A stretch of DNA of 64,000 nucleotides from Mugil cephalus (lineage: Eukaryota > Chordata > Actinopteri > Mugiliformes > Mugilidae): positions 6,093,501 to 6,157,500 of the forward strand of contig NC_061778.1 in the NCBI RefSeq assembly GCF_022458985.1. Direction: 5' to 3'. Each line of letters starts with the position of its first letter. Position 1 is the stretch's first letter. The notes under the pieces were generated by a model. The model did not search any database. It was not told the origin of the DNA and worked only from the letters and a program-made list of their open reading frames with translations. The position numbers were made by a program, and so were the translations under genes. Below are positions 38,901-54,836 of this stretch, in pieces.

Positions 38901-39588
38901 TTGAAATGAACTCAAAGAGCAATGTTTAGCGCTTATGAATTACACCGCTGTTAGCCGCAGTCAAAATATCGGCCCACGTATCTACAGTTAGGAGAAATGT
39001 TGACGGACAGCACCATGACCAAAGCCGCACTGTAATTGTAATTGATTCCGAGCTACTGTTAAGTATTACTCAGCCTTTAGAATTAATAATATATGCAAAG
39101 CGTCTAACTTGTAGAAAGATTAAAAAACCATAAAGCTCCTCAAGGAAGGCTGCCTGAGGCTCTGCTCATAATTTTCCGCATAAATGCAAAAGCAAGGACT
39201 CGAATCTTCCCGAATTCCTCCCCATCTCGCTGGAGTGGAGTTCGATATGCTTCAAGTGGCTGCAGCTACCCGGAGATGTCAACACAGCAGGATGCTGTTG
39301 CCCCTTGTTTTAACAAAGTAGACAGAAGAAGGAAGCCGGGTGTGGAAAACTGGATGCGAAACACTGAATTCGACAATTGTGTGAACACTCTGGGATGCAG
39401 CTGATGAAAAGGAAGTGAAATCGCAACAATTAAGATGAAACTTTATTAAACCCTGTTTTGAAATTCACTCCAAATGAATCAAAAACAGAATTAGGGTATT
39501 TTTATCTGGATCAACAGTAAATTAAACATGTAGAATAAAACATATACAGAAGTACGATATCAAATGTATGGACATAAGGTGTAATGGA

Positions 39589-40286
39589 CTATAGACCCCT
39601 ACAGTGTGATGTTTTTTGAGGGGCGGGCCTTAGATGGAGGCAAAACAATTGCTTGAAAGAGTAAAACAAGTATTTTAGAGAATACCAATACACTCACTCA
39701 CTGAGACCATGATGGACGATTTGACCAAAGGAGGACACAGAGGGTACACAGTCTGATCTGTCTTTATCAAGTGAAGACTCTCCAACAAAGATATTACACG
39801 AAGTAAGTGGAACCACTGCGGAGGGTAACGTAGTACAATGCAATTTATGTTTGGACACCCCTGAAGCACCCGCGTTAGCTCACGGTTAGCATTAGCATTA
39901 GCTTGTATCAAGGCACTCGCGTTAGCTCGCGGCTAGCATTGGCATTAGCATTAGCATGTATCAAGAATCCTCCAAATAATGATTAACTTAATGTTATTTC
40001 AGTCACAATTTAGTCTAACCCATAACGTTGTCCAGGCTGAAAATTATGATGTATTAGAGGTGTTGATGATTGTCTTACTCCAATCCTTTCTTTTAATCGC
40101 GTTCAACAGGGCTGGTATGCGATAAAGTAAACGTTTTTGCCTTTTTGGTTTTGACACCCAGAAAAAATACAGCAAGACAACACTTTCCTGATTGACATTG
40201 ACAGTGTCGCCTCAATCTTCCTTTCTGTTTTGCCTCCAGCTAACGTTGTGATGTCACAGTGACGTAGGCCATGAAGGGGTCTATAG
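39589..40286. mobile_element. TA-flanked terminal-inverted-repeat element, about 700 bp
   Basis: Left end CTATAGACCCCTACAGTG; right end, read in reverse, CTATAGACCCCTTCATGG. Subterminal GGAGGCAAAAC on the left is mirrored as GTTTTGCCTCC on the right. TA dinucleotides at both borders fit Tc1/mariner-type insertion. Two imperfect direct copies of a segment beginning CGCGTTAGCTC and ending GTATCAAG lie inside (about 39870-39965). Confidence 0.7.
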
Positions 40287-41891
40287 ATGAGACTCATAGA
40301 AACGCACCATATCAAACTTAGAGCAAGTACAGATTGCAGTAGCTCACATTTAACTGGATATGCACAGTGAACTCTAGCAATTTAGAGCAGAAGTAAAAGA
40401 ATCCCCCCTTTTTAGCCCATTATCACTGCTTCAGTGACACAAATGAACTTTTTGAAATATGAGTAAGGATATGATAGCCTTCAGCAGATTACTGAGCTCA
40501 TATTAAATATCTCAGCATCCTTAAAGGGAGATCTTGTTCCAGGACAGAGAACTCAAGTCATTACGATCCTCCATTCTTCAGCTCCCATTGACCTTGAGCA
40601 TAATGTTGCTTCCCAGCAGACTAATGTCGCCATTATCAACACACTGTCCGGCCAACCATCTGCCTCCTTCACAAAAAAACGCCCGGCTCCCCCTCTTCTC
40701 TCGCAGAGACTCCCAATGCTCACTTCATAATCATTACCACCGAAAGCCCAGCCAGTTCAAATAAACATCAGCTCCCACTATCGCACTCCTTCACATTATT
40801 AAAAGCTCAGTGCTTCGTTAAGCTATGTAAATTAAGATAGACTGTCTTGAATAATGCCTGGCAGAAAATAATGCTTAAAATCCATCATAATTTAGTAATT
40901 GGATATCGAGAAGGGGGGGAACATTTATGTGCAATCGTAAATAGTGAGTTGGGAAATGGATTTTCTCTTTACCCTTGAAATGTGAGACCCACACCCTGGG
41001 CAATGTAACAATCACAGCATGACCTCTGAGGAGGCCTTGTAAGTCTTACTAAACTGAAGAAACTGATCCCCACTGTACCCTGTAGGCAGGCTCCATATCA
41101 GTCCTCGAGCACACAATAAGCTCTTATCTTGGCAGAACAGAAGTCTCTGACAAAAACTTCTTCAGGGACAAATTGATATCTTAAAAAAAAAAAAACATTA
41201 TGACACTTAAACACGTTAAACAACTCTGCAGCACAATTCAGATTTCGAAATGTTAAACATTAATTCTTCAGTTAATAGTCCTTGTAAGTTTTCGTGCTTT
41301 TGCAGCCGTGTACAATTAAACGGTTCTTCTCGAGCATTCAAGCCTTTTTGTAGTCTCATCTTCTGCTAGAAAAGTTTTTACAATAACACGGACCAGACTG
41401 TTGCCAGCTTCTGTCTTTTTTTCTTTCTCATCCCACACTTCTGCTGTAGATTAGTGACAACTGGAGGAGCTATCAAGACTGTGTGTGAAAAGCCCTCCAA
41501 CCCTGATGCAAATAGAGGTCCTTCTTTTGGATTAACAGTGCAACTTTTATGCAGAAATAACAGTAATTCCATTAGTTTTCGCTATCCGAGCATGTAAATC
41601 GTGTTGTGAGTGAAGCAAAAGGATAAAAAGGATTTCAAAGATGGAGTGGGACGCCGTACGCTTAACAGAAGTGATAAAGGAATGTTTGTCATCTGGATCA
41701 TGTATTTAATTACAGATTTAACAGGTATTAGTGACTCTGAAATGCAACCCAATGATTCCAGCAAACCTTTTAGTCTGTATTGTATTAACAGATTAGAGTG
41801 ATCACAGTAATGCCAAGAAGAAAAAAAAATCTCCTTCCATTTTTTCAGCCTTGCTAATATTGTCTCATCTTTAATATTGCCTTTGAGCCAC

Positions 41892-41913
41892 ATATATATA
41901 TATATATATATAT
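41892..41913. repeat. (TA)n microsatellite
   Basis: Eleven uninterrupted AT units. Confidence 0.9.
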
Positions 41914-44887
41914 TGGAAGAGTTAACTTAAAATCATTGCCCTGCACCCAAAGGTGAGTGGTGAAGAGCAGGCTGCAGATGAAATTTCCCATTTTTCAATA
42001 TCCTTCCTTTCATTTCTAGAACTTTTATAGAGTCTGTTATCATTGCCCCTAGAAGCCTGGGATAGCATTGTTTGTGTAAATGGTTTTGTGTTTGATTGAC
42101 AGTTCATTCTAATGGAGAATTCGGTAGAATAATAACAGAAAGTTAACAACACTGCTGCTGCTAATATGGAAAAAGACTCATTGGATAAAACATCAATGAA
42201 ACATCCTAGATTTGTAAAAAAAAAAAAAAAAAAAAAAATCTCCACCATTTCTACATATATATATTTTTTAAAAATGTACATATTCATAGAAACACAGCCA
42301 AGTCCTCGTGTTGCCCCATTATTTGACTGCAACATTCACACCTCATCTGTATCTCCTCTGGATCAGAAGACTGTAGGATATTATCTTGAGATGTGTTCTG
42401 CCTAATCATATTTGATGAGATTAAACAGATCACTCACACTTGTGACGGGGCCAAGTGCAAGTTAGAAGGAGTCAAATGATCTGGAACAATGAACATGAGC
42501 TTGTGTATCCCCTTAGATGCATCACTGTGCCGTTAGTCTAGATGAATGTGTACAGTCAGTTGCAATTCCCTTGTTTGCTGCATGAGGGCTTCCACTTTGC
42601 GAGGCAGCAGCTCCGCTGTTTGAATCAGGCCACATGCAGGCCCGCGGATTGATGACTGAAACAGGGCTACCCACTGTACTTTAAACTCATTCATCCACAC
42701 TGACTCACGCTCTCTGTGGTGCGGCTTGAAATAGTCTGCCCTGGGATTGTCTGTCTGCCAGTTGATTTATTCTATATCGTACTTTCAGATCTAATTAAAA
42801 CAAACGTTTCTCAGTTGTTTGGGTGAATTTTGAATCAGGCATGCCCTGGAGTGTGCGTAAAGGTAAACCTTGTCTCGGTAAGCCTTTTGGGAGGGGGGGG
42901 CTCTTACTGTACCTGTGGCATAAGGTATGCAATAAATAACTTGCCATCTGTTTGAATTTGCGCACTTGAGATTCCTCCAAGGAACTCACTAGAGACTTAA
43001 TTAAAGTTGGAATATTAGTGAGTGGGAGACTGACGTTCCTCCAATAAAATGACAGACAGCTAGATGAAATCGTGGCACTAATTTAATTTAACAGAGATAA
43101 GTTTTGGTCTTTCAAGTCAAAAGACTGTGTTGCTCTTAACTAGTTTTCTCCATTCATAATTCCAAACTGCCCATTTCCACAAACCACCATGTTTCACAGT
43201 TGATATGAGGTTCCTCTTCTAAAAAGCTTAATCTGCATCCTTGCATCTCTCTGATTGTATACCCTTTGGACACCAACAGCTCCAAGAGTCACCTGCAGAT
43301 ACTGTGGTGAGATTTTGGGGTTCTTGGAGACTTACATCAGATGAACATTTCTTCTATTTCGCAGCCAGTCCTTTGGACCTTGGATGATTAATCCACACTG
43401 CAATAGCAACAAGAACAGCAGAGCTGTAAAGAGATTTACAGTAAATAACACACATGATCCTGTTGCTTAGCAAGAAAGTTCTAACAGTTGATACCTTTCT
43501 AGCCCTTTCATGCATGAACTATGAGAACCTTAGTCAAGATTTCTTTTCCTTTGTTTTTATTCCTCTTTAGGCATATAAAAAATGATGCAATTTTTCAAGA
43601 ACCCATTTTTCATGAAGTTACAAAATTGTCCACTCATGCCGGTTAATAACAAAATTCTCCAAGAATAAAATAAATATCCAGAAACTTTAACAATTATATT
43701 AATTCTTACTTGATGCCAGCGTATTTGTTTTGCCTTCAGTTGTGCCCTGCTATGGAAGTATTTACATAAAATTCCCAAAGTACTTGACATTTCTGGATAG
43801 AAAAATATTTTTAAAAAAATTGCACTTGCACTAACTGGCCAATTGGTGGCAGTGTATGGGGTGATGCACAAGCCTCCAAAACCCATGCGTATACAAAAAA
43901 AAAAGAAAAAAAAAGAGCTTTTGAATAGCTGTCCACTGTAGCGACCACTACGCATGAAAAGGCTAGAGTCTGTTTCAAATTTCATGGATCTGAACAGCTA
44001 TTCCAAAATTGAATTTTCAAAGTTGTCATTCATCTGAAAACTGTCAGTTGAATATTTGTAACCACTGTCACAGTAATGCGTAGCTGAAACCATTACTGAA
44101 CCTCTGTAACAGAGTGTTACTGATCACATCGACATGACAGCCAGTCAAGAAATGATGATTTTTTTTCCTGTCCATCTGAAGCCAACAAGCCGACATTCTA
44201 AAGCCCTTGGCAGTGAATGAAGTGAGTCAATTATTTTATGGACACGTTGGCAGTGAGTAATTAAAAAATAAGTTACATATTTAAAAATCAAAATGGTAAT
44301 TCTGGCGTTCCCTTTTCAGAAATGGATTTTCAGATGAGACATTTTCCAATTCAAGCACAACATAAATGTGTAAGTAGCGTACTAAAAAGGGTTCTGACAA
44401 ACTGCTGCGCCTGCTGGTGCTGAAATCAGATTAATCATCATCAAGGTCCTCCTCTCCCTGCACCGTAGAGTCATTCCATCGGACGACATCCAGTTTAATG
44501 AGGGTAATGATTGTTATTTTATGTGTAGTTTTCTGTTTTTCAGTTCTTTAATCACTTTGTTTAAATTTAGCTCTGTGAGTTGTAAATGATTTTAGACATT
44601 TTCTAATCTGTAGTATATGATAGGCATGTGCAAAGCATCCAATATTTGTTTGCATTTGAATAAAATTCAAAATAGGTGTAAAAATATTTTTTTTTTCCAA
44701 GTTACACTTCTAATTTAGGATATGTAAGTGTTAAAATAAATATTCTTTAATTTTACATTATAATAATTATGGATGTATATGCAGTATTTGTTGGTGTTTT
44801 GCAATAAATGTAGCTAATATAGGTGATGTAGGCTGACTTGAAGGGGCAGAACATTACTGTGATGATAATTTGGTGCTTGCGGGAGAC

Positions 44888-45051
44888 TATGGGGTGACTG
44901 TGGCTCAGTAAGTAGAGTAGGTTAACGGTTCGATCCCCAGAATGTACCACATGTCGGAGTGTCCTTAAGCAAGGCACTGAACCTCTGACTGTAAAGCACT
45001 TTGAATACCAATGGTTAGAAAAGCACTATATAAATGACAGACCATTTTCCA
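44888..45051 (+). mobile_element. tRNA-derived SINE fragment
   Basis: Starts with an A-box-like TGGCTCAGTAAGTAGAGTAGG pattern and a B-box-like GGTTCGATCCCC at tRNA-like spacing, then AAGGCACTGAACC and AAAGCACTATATAAATG, a tail seen in many fish SINEs. It is not a functional tRNA: no cloverleaf acceptor stem is apparent. Confidence 0.6.
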
Positions 45052-47835
45052 TTACCAGTACACATTAGTTTTAATTACCGAGCTAACGAACGCTAACTAA
45101 GACAAATGCTAACGGTATAACCTTCCGGTCAAACTCCGCTTCCCAAACGTTATAATAGTGATAGTTGCGTTCACATGAGGAAAGGCAGCGTTTTGATAGG
45201 ATGTTTGTCTTCTTCTCTAATACATATAATTTGAAATCTATTTGTTTTAAATAATTATTTGTAAAAAAAAACAAAAAAACATCCCTAGTATATGCAGAGT
45301 CTGAAGGCAAGGACGGGATTTTATTAGTAGAAGGTTTCTAGTTTCCATTTCCAGTCTACTAATAATTTCACTAATTGTGAGATGGGTTCCCTGATTGGAA
45401 ATGTTCTAATAGTACACAGTGGTGTTTTAGTGGAGATCACTTGATTTGATTTGTTGATTGAAAAACCTTTTTTTTTCCCCCCTCATATAATGAATTTCTG
45501 GCACAAGGAACTGTAACAGTCATTTAATTTCATTGTAGACTGTGTATATGAAAACATGATTGATGACCTTAAGTCGACCGTATGTTGCAAGTGATATCAC
45601 AACGATCTTTATAATTAACAAAAAATATTTCCAGAACAATGTACTGTTATGTGTTTGAAATGATGACCACATCCGTATTACACCCCTCTGCAGAGGTAAA
45701 TGAGACTTTATCAAGTGGTGACACACTACGTAGCACAACGTATAATAGAGCCTCTCTTGATTTATAGGGTTTTATGTCCAAAGAGCGCACATTAAAGGAG
45801 GGGGAGGACCAGTGGGATAGCCAAGACTTAAATAGTTAGAGAACCGTCTTTATGATGCCAGTCAGTGGTGGGCCTCGGGGATTACTCCAGACAGACAGCT
45901 CAGTAAGACAACTGATTAAATAGTAGTGAGAAGAGAGAAAATGTTTAATTCAGCCATATTTAGTATTCACGGCATGGAGAACCGTACAAGAGTTCACCTT
46001 GAGGGGTCATCGGGAAAGAAGGTCCGGAATCCCAAAGAGCGGTTGGGCCAAGTTTCCACATAACACTTGGAAACACAACTGATTGTGTTTTTAATTGCTT
46101 TGATTATCAAGTTTGCTTTGGCTGAATTGAAAATGGTAATGCAACACGGAGTGAATCGACAAACTGATACGCCGTGAACAGGAGTGCTCTTGTGCAGCTC
46201 TTGCAACGCCGCGATAGAGTTATCACAATATAATCAGCGCTGAAACTCGAGCACTGGATATAAATTAATGGATTCCGCACATCATCCATCTACTGCATCA
46301 TTACAGTCAACTTAAATATGTCTGTGTGCATGTTTTATGGCATTATACAAGAATACTGAGAAAGCTTGCACACAAGATTAACTGTGTCAGGGAGTAATAT
46401 TTTATGAGAAGCATAATTAACAGCTTATGTCACCACATTTATAATATCACAGTATAAATACTCCAAAAAAAAAAAAAATGCATTTAGAAGAAGGAAGTGA
46501 TATATGTAAGGAGTCATGCATATTTCTATTATTTGCTACAAACAATGACTATTGATCGCGTTAGGTACAGAGCAACGTAATGTGAAACCACTGTGGTGTA
46601 CATCTTGTTCATGTAATTATTTCTATGCGCAAGTTTAGAAACTCTTCATCACCTTAAACCTTCTGTTCAGTGTTTGCAGCTTCAAGTAATCCACAACAAT
46701 CCCATTTATATTAGCTTGGCTCAGTGAAAGAGTGCCAGCTATAGAGACGTGATGAAAGCCCTATGTTAAAATACCTCACCATGACATTCAAAACTAATTC
46801 AATTATATGCATGACCAGTTCAATAGACCTACAGAATTAGGTTATTGTCTGAAATGGTTGGGGAAAAAAAAGAAAAGCAAAATAGCAGTAAATCATGTGC
46901 GAATGGAGTGTAATGTAAAAATGAATTTCGTGAAGAGTTGCCAAAATGGGCTTTAAGAACAAGGGATAACAGATGATTTCCGCAGTCATCTTCCAAGCTA
47001 TTTACTCTTCATCAACTAGAGAGCCTATTATTATGAATCTTCAAAGGTATTTCATCAGTGCTACCGCGCCTTCAGTGGAGAGGAAATGATGGAGGGCCAA
47101 GTAGGGCAAACAACAGAAAAGATTCAGGAACAACACAGTGGAAACTTTTTTCTTTTTTTTTTTTGAAGTCTTACCTACACATGTATATGCAGACTGCATC
47201 TACCGTATGGATACCTTCAGTCATAAGAACTACATGACTCATTAAATCAAGGCTACATATTGGGGTTTTGATCGATTGCTCGTTGCATCCAACACGGGCT
47301 GTGAATAAATCTGTCCGAAGTCAATACGTGTGTTGAGCTCCAGGACGATAGCCTGAGATTCTAAAAATGCTAAAACAGCCTCCGAGAGCAGACCCGACTA
47401 ATTCAGAAAGTCCCTCCAGGATTTTGCTTCTCAGTGTCGGCGCATAGTATGTCAACAGTAGAGATTTAAGTACAAAAGTGTTTTAATTACAATTAATGAA
47501 AACATTAGGACGCTGGAACGCTCTGAGGGAAGTAAGTAAAGGGAAATGAATGCCACCGTTGCCACAACCTTCGCCTGCTGCACCATCTTCTGTCTGCAGT
47601 TTTGTGATAACGATGTTTGGGTCACGGAGTCCGCTGAGAAGGGAAAGCACCCCAGAAATTTGATCTGCAGAATCTTGATCTGGTGAACCATCTCATTGAC
47701 ACGGAGCTCAAATTTGTGTCCAAGTAGGCAGGATAAGTACCTGACTTCAGAGTAGCTGTGTGGTACTGTAGCTAGTGTGTAACTTAAAAGGAGGTGCAAG
47801 TCATATTTATTTATTTTTTTAAGAATTTCTTTTTT

Positions 47836-48298
47836 CAGGCCAAGGTCCCTCAAACTGATGGAGAGATTTAGTGGAGACCCCCCCCCCCCCCCCCCCACCC
47901 CCCCACCCCACTGTATGTGTCTGTATGTGTTATATATTAAACTCGACTCAGCCTCAGTAATTGGCTGATGGGTGTGAGCTGCCCTGTTAGCTTCTCTTCT
48001 GCTAATATTGTAGCATGCCTTTGGGATTTTTACCTGGGGACTGAACAGGTCAGCGTGTAATGGCCTCGTGATTGGCTCAGCAGCGATAGGGGCGGGGCAT
48101 ATTGTGTACAGGAGGCTTAGATTGACAGGTCTAGTGTGGCACTTCACTAAAATATGTGGGATTCATATCAATGTGTATTTAAAGAAATTTTAATTTTATA
48201 TATATGTATGTATAAAAATATCTTTTGCGACCCCCCCTCCCCCGCAGTACCTCCGCAGATGCACTAGGGGTCGTGGACCCCCTGCTGAAGACCTATGT
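47836..48298 (+). mobile_element. hAT-like element, copy 6, with poly-C expansion
   Basis: Contains CAAACTGATGGAGAGATT, an expanded C tract near 47878-47909, the central block TGATTGGCTCAGCAGCGATA with GGGGCGGGGCA at 48089-48099, and the right end GGACCCCCTGCTGAAGACC followed by TATG. It is the best-preserved copy at the right end. Confidence 0.78.
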
Positions 48299-51200
48299 TG
48301 AGACATTAGTGCTGATGCTCAGTTTAGAGTTTTAATGCATGAATTTTTTTTTTTTTTGCCCTATTGGTATTTCATAAAGTTCATAGGTTCTACCACTACT
48401 ATACTATATACATACTACTGTATGGAATAAAATGTTTTCATTTTCATAAACATGCTCTGTGTCTGTGAGAGCAAGGGATCTTTATTTCAGGGGAGGATAT
48501 TGAAATTTCAAATTAGAGAAACAGGTGTATTTATAGTGGCTCTGTCCCATCACGTTAGCCCGGTAAGCCATGACAGCGAAGCAGCACGCACGTAAGCAGG
48601 ACCAAGCCTTAAGCAGAATGCAGCCATCAATAATGCACCTGTGCTTTTCCTGCTGTTACAAGTCAAAATACCTGCTGTGAAAAAAGCCTGTGCTAGAGGG
48701 GCAAAAATCCAAACGCCAAAACATTTCAAGCTCCTGGCCAGGTCACTCACTCGGCTCAGCTGATCACATTCATTTTCCGAACACCACAAGTTCCCAGCAG
48801 GAGCAATGAGAGACGGTGAGGGGTAAGGGAGAGGATGTCTGTGGACCATAGAAACCATAGAAACCATAGAAAAGTATGAAAATGTTAAAGTTTATTCTAG
48901 TTGCCTGGTTTTATCTGATATCTTATCACCATGATGGTATTAGCAGACTTATCCTACAGCTGCAGCTTTAGTACATTCATTGTAAACAATTAAGTTAAAT
49001 TATAAGAATGTTGACTATAGCCACACCTACTAAGCAGATATCAGCAATTACCTCCTGACGGAGTGAGTAGGTGGCTATAACTACGCTGCTATTTCCCGCC
49101 TCGTAGTCATATCTCGAGGAACAACGTTATCATGACCATCTTCAGCAGTCATTTTTTAGCAATTTCGGGATCATAAGCTGGAAAATCACAAGTGCTCTTC
49201 ATCAGCTCACCTACTCAGGGGATGAAGGACAAAGACATTCAGTGTGCAGCAAGCGAATAAGCACATTTAACACTTCTTGATACATTTCCTTAGAATTAGC
49301 GCCTAACGTTTTCCAGGTCAGTCTTTGGGACATGTGCCGTGTCTGCCGTCATGTAGGTTTACAGGTGTATACTCACAACAATTAAATACTGAAGCAACTC
49401 ACTAGAAAGAATGAAAAAGAAACGATGGGTCTTGAAAGTCACCTGTGCATGGAATAAAAGCTGTAGAGGTCTTTATTGAAAGAACATTATGACAGATTTC
49501 TTAAAAAAAAATGTAAATCTGTACCCCAGTGATCACCTTTATTAACACTGTTATGTGCATCGTCGTGGCAGTGATTACTCTGCCCACAATCAGACTAGTC
49601 AGAAGTAAACATTTCCAATAAAACCAGTTTAAGTAGCTGTGCTGTTGCAGCTGCACACAATGGACGAATGATGAAAGCCTGAGCTTTCCTGTAGAAATGC
49701 TTAAGAAGGGTTATTAGACCCAGAGATGCAGAATGAAGGGTTAGAAGAGGTCACTCATCCTGAATTAGACTCGCCCCAAGGGACAAGCTGGAGATGTGGA
49801 TGCACCTAGGGGCGAGTTCTTCTCAGTGAACACAAGACTTCTTAGGGCTTAAGTTCTTCCGCTTGGCCCATTAGAACTCTTACAAGAGAATATCGAGCAG
49901 AACCACACCGGCAACAGAACCAGCAGCTCAGCAGCTCAGCAGCATCTCCCAGGATAACAGAACTAAACTTCTGTTCAGGATGTAATCCCTCCACATGGAC
50001 GTGTCTACATCTAACTTGTGTTCCACAGATAGCGTTACCCTAATAAATACGGTTTAAAAATACATACAAATGAGACATTACACAGGGCTGGACTGTTTAG
50101 GAGTTTTAAAAAAAATCTGGAATCACTTACACACAGAATCTTTCAATTAAAATCATAAAGGTTAATCTACATGGTCGATTTATGACAGTTACTATAATGT
50201 TCATATGTGATCAAAGGCTGAAATTGTATTCAAACATATCATTTATTTTATTTTTGCTTTTAGATTCAAGTTATGCAGCTTATTATTCTGAAATCACAGG
50301 TAACATATAAGGTTATCTATCCATTCTCACACAATAGCTCTTCATTAATTACATGTACTGTTCAAATCCATTACATATATCTGCTTCTGCGCTTATTCTG
50401 ATACAGTTTTTCTGTTTTTACGCTTTTTTTAATTTTTAACTTGTATGTACACACTACTTTGCCAATAAAGCTGATTCTGAGGTTGCAATGCTAGATAATT
50501 TGGGTTATATAATACTGCCATCTGCTGGTTTCTCACGCAGTCCCCTGCTTTGTGTTCATGTTGTCTGTCTTTCTTTTCTTTCATAATACAGTATTATATT
50601 GAAGTACACTTCACAGAGTCTATTACACGGCTGGGATCAAAGTCTTCATAAGACAGCAAAGCAGAAAACACTTGTTTTCATTTTTTCCATCAATTCATTT
50701 TTAAAAGTCTGAACCCTGAAACCAGTTTGATTCTCAGTGGTATTTCCACAGCATTTAGATGACAGGCGTGTTTAAGTGATGTGTGAACATTTCAAATATG
50801 CAGAATATGAATTACTGTACTGGAGGATGTTATTAGAATCACTGGAAAAATGTCAATAATACACATTTGGTATGACCCTGGAGAAATAAGATTAACATAA
50901 AAATCTTAATGAACGTGTTTGTAAAATTTCCATCTCAGTCTTAGGGGGCTGAAATTAAGACTCATGTTCAATTATAACCATTTTTAATTGCCTGAGTGTA
51001 ATCCACAATAAAGCACAATTTATCTTGCAACTAATCATTAACAGAAATACTTGCCATGTTATCTATAATTCATAGGGATACATTTTCAAAAACCAATATC
51101 CAGCTACTGTTGACCATGTTGTCTAATTATTAAAGCGGTATCAGGCATGAAAATCCTATAATAGCATGGTGGTAATGCTAACTGATTCCGGTTGAGGAAA

Positions 51201-51583
51201 GAAACACCTACGGCATGTTGTGATTGCAAATATAACTGAGGTCTGAGAGAAAAATACCAGATAAAAATCTTTTTCATGTTTCTTTTTTGGAAAGTATACC
51301 TATTAACTAAAAAGAGTGAGTAGGTTGCTTTTCAAATTGCATAAATGTTCTATCTGCCTTTTATCCCACCGGGGCCCCAGGTGTAAAGGCTGAGTATCAT
51401 CCATAAAAGGTTGCTAATTTATTTCACTTTATCAGCCACGTGTGACCACGAATTCAATTTGTGTGCTTCCATGTGGCAATAAAAATGAATAATGAAGGCA
51501 ATTCAAAGTTATTTTCAGGAGAAGTGACTTCAATGACAAGTCGGCAGTCTAATAACTGTATATTTATTCTCTAGGTCTGACCA

Positions 51584-54044
<2,461 letters not shown>

Positions 54045-54775
54045 GTTGGTAAAGCCACGCTGAAAGCTCGACCTATGCCACTGCTGTAGCCATTAAATTG
54101 TTAAACAGCTTCCTGTCCACGTCGTGCATTGCTTTGCCAGTAGAACATAAAAATATAATTCTCCACAGCAAGATGTCATCAAGTTTTTGAAAATAAATAA
54201 ATAAATAAATAAATTTTAAAAATCGAATGCAGTCTAGCTTAAACAACAGGGAAACTTGGCTACTAGAGTCCCGTACGATGTCCTGGCTAAAAATCAAGGT
54301 TTGTTTCAACTCGGACTCCTTTGAGCGACGCACGCAGGAAGCGTGAGCAGTGAGCAGCAGAAACTGTGGCACCATCACATTTTGTTCCCCTGTTGTCTGC
54401 ATGTGTCAGCTGGGATTTTTTTTTTTGCCAAATCAGCGGAGTAATTTGTGCTCATTTTTAACTTTGTTCTCCAAATTTCTCAACTACAAGCTCAAATGTG
54501 CTGGCCGAGCTCAACATTTAATCATGTCCGACTTTGACAAGTCATCCATCCAAAGTAAACGAAACTGAAAACGTTAAGGCTTCGTCTGTGACAGTAAGTT
54601 GACTGGATCATGAGGATGGTCTTGGTAGTTTAATGTGTCATTATATGCTGTTTTGTTCTGTCCTAAATTGTATTGGCACTAGAATGTGCGTGTAGCATTA
54701 AAAACTGATGAATTTATTAGCCTAGCGTTGATTGCTGTGTCTAATTTCCATTCATTTCTTAATGTAGGGGTGACA
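54045..54775. promoter_or_regulatory. bidirectional promoter region and usp16 5' UTR exon
   Basis: 731 bp separate the divergent rwdd2b and usp16 start codons. A likely usp16 non-coding first exon ends at ACA before a strong donor GTAAGT (54594-54599), spliced to an acceptor AATGTAG at 54767, eight bases before the ATG. The interval contains CAGGAAGCG, an ETS-like site, near 54337, and an (AAAT)n tract at about 54190-54214. Divergent sharing of one promoter is inferred from arrangement, not shown. Confidence 0.55.
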
Positions 54776-54836
54776 ATGGGGAAGAAAAGGGCAAAGGACA
54801 AGAGCTCCAAAGAGGACGATGACATCGAGCTAATGG
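54776..54836 (+). CDS. usp16: usp16 coding exon 1
   Basis: ATG GGG AAG start, [16 protein letters not shown]; the MGKKR start matches the family. Exon begins at 54768 after AATGTAG; donor GTAAAA. Confidence 0.94.

Larger units (their letters stand above)
38901..51583. other. intergenic spacer between cadm2 and rwdd2b
   Basis: About 12.7 kb without a supportable gene. Holds a TA-flanked inverted-repeat element (39589-40286), a (TA)n tract (41892-41913), a poly-A run near 42217, a tRNA-type SINE (44888-45051) and a hAT-like copy with a poly-C expansion (47836-48298). A 231-codon minus-strand open frame at 47452-48147 runs through the hAT-like copy and is not credited as a gene. Confidence 0.75.

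Noticed and set aside
43150..43400. Possible degenerate DNA-transposon segment (CCACCATGTTTCACAGTTG)
   Set aside because: The phrase resembles text seen in fish transposons, but no terminal repeats, frame or second copy could be found in the window.
44888..44945. Possible tRNA gene
   Set aside because: A- and B-box-like motifs are present but stems do not pair and a SINE tail follows, so it was annotated as a SINE.
47452..48147. 231-codon minus-strand open frame, the longest non-exonic frame
   Set aside because: Its N-terminal part is the reverse strand of a hAT-like element including a poly-C tract read as glycines, and the remainder matches no family I recognise. There is no splice or promoter context.
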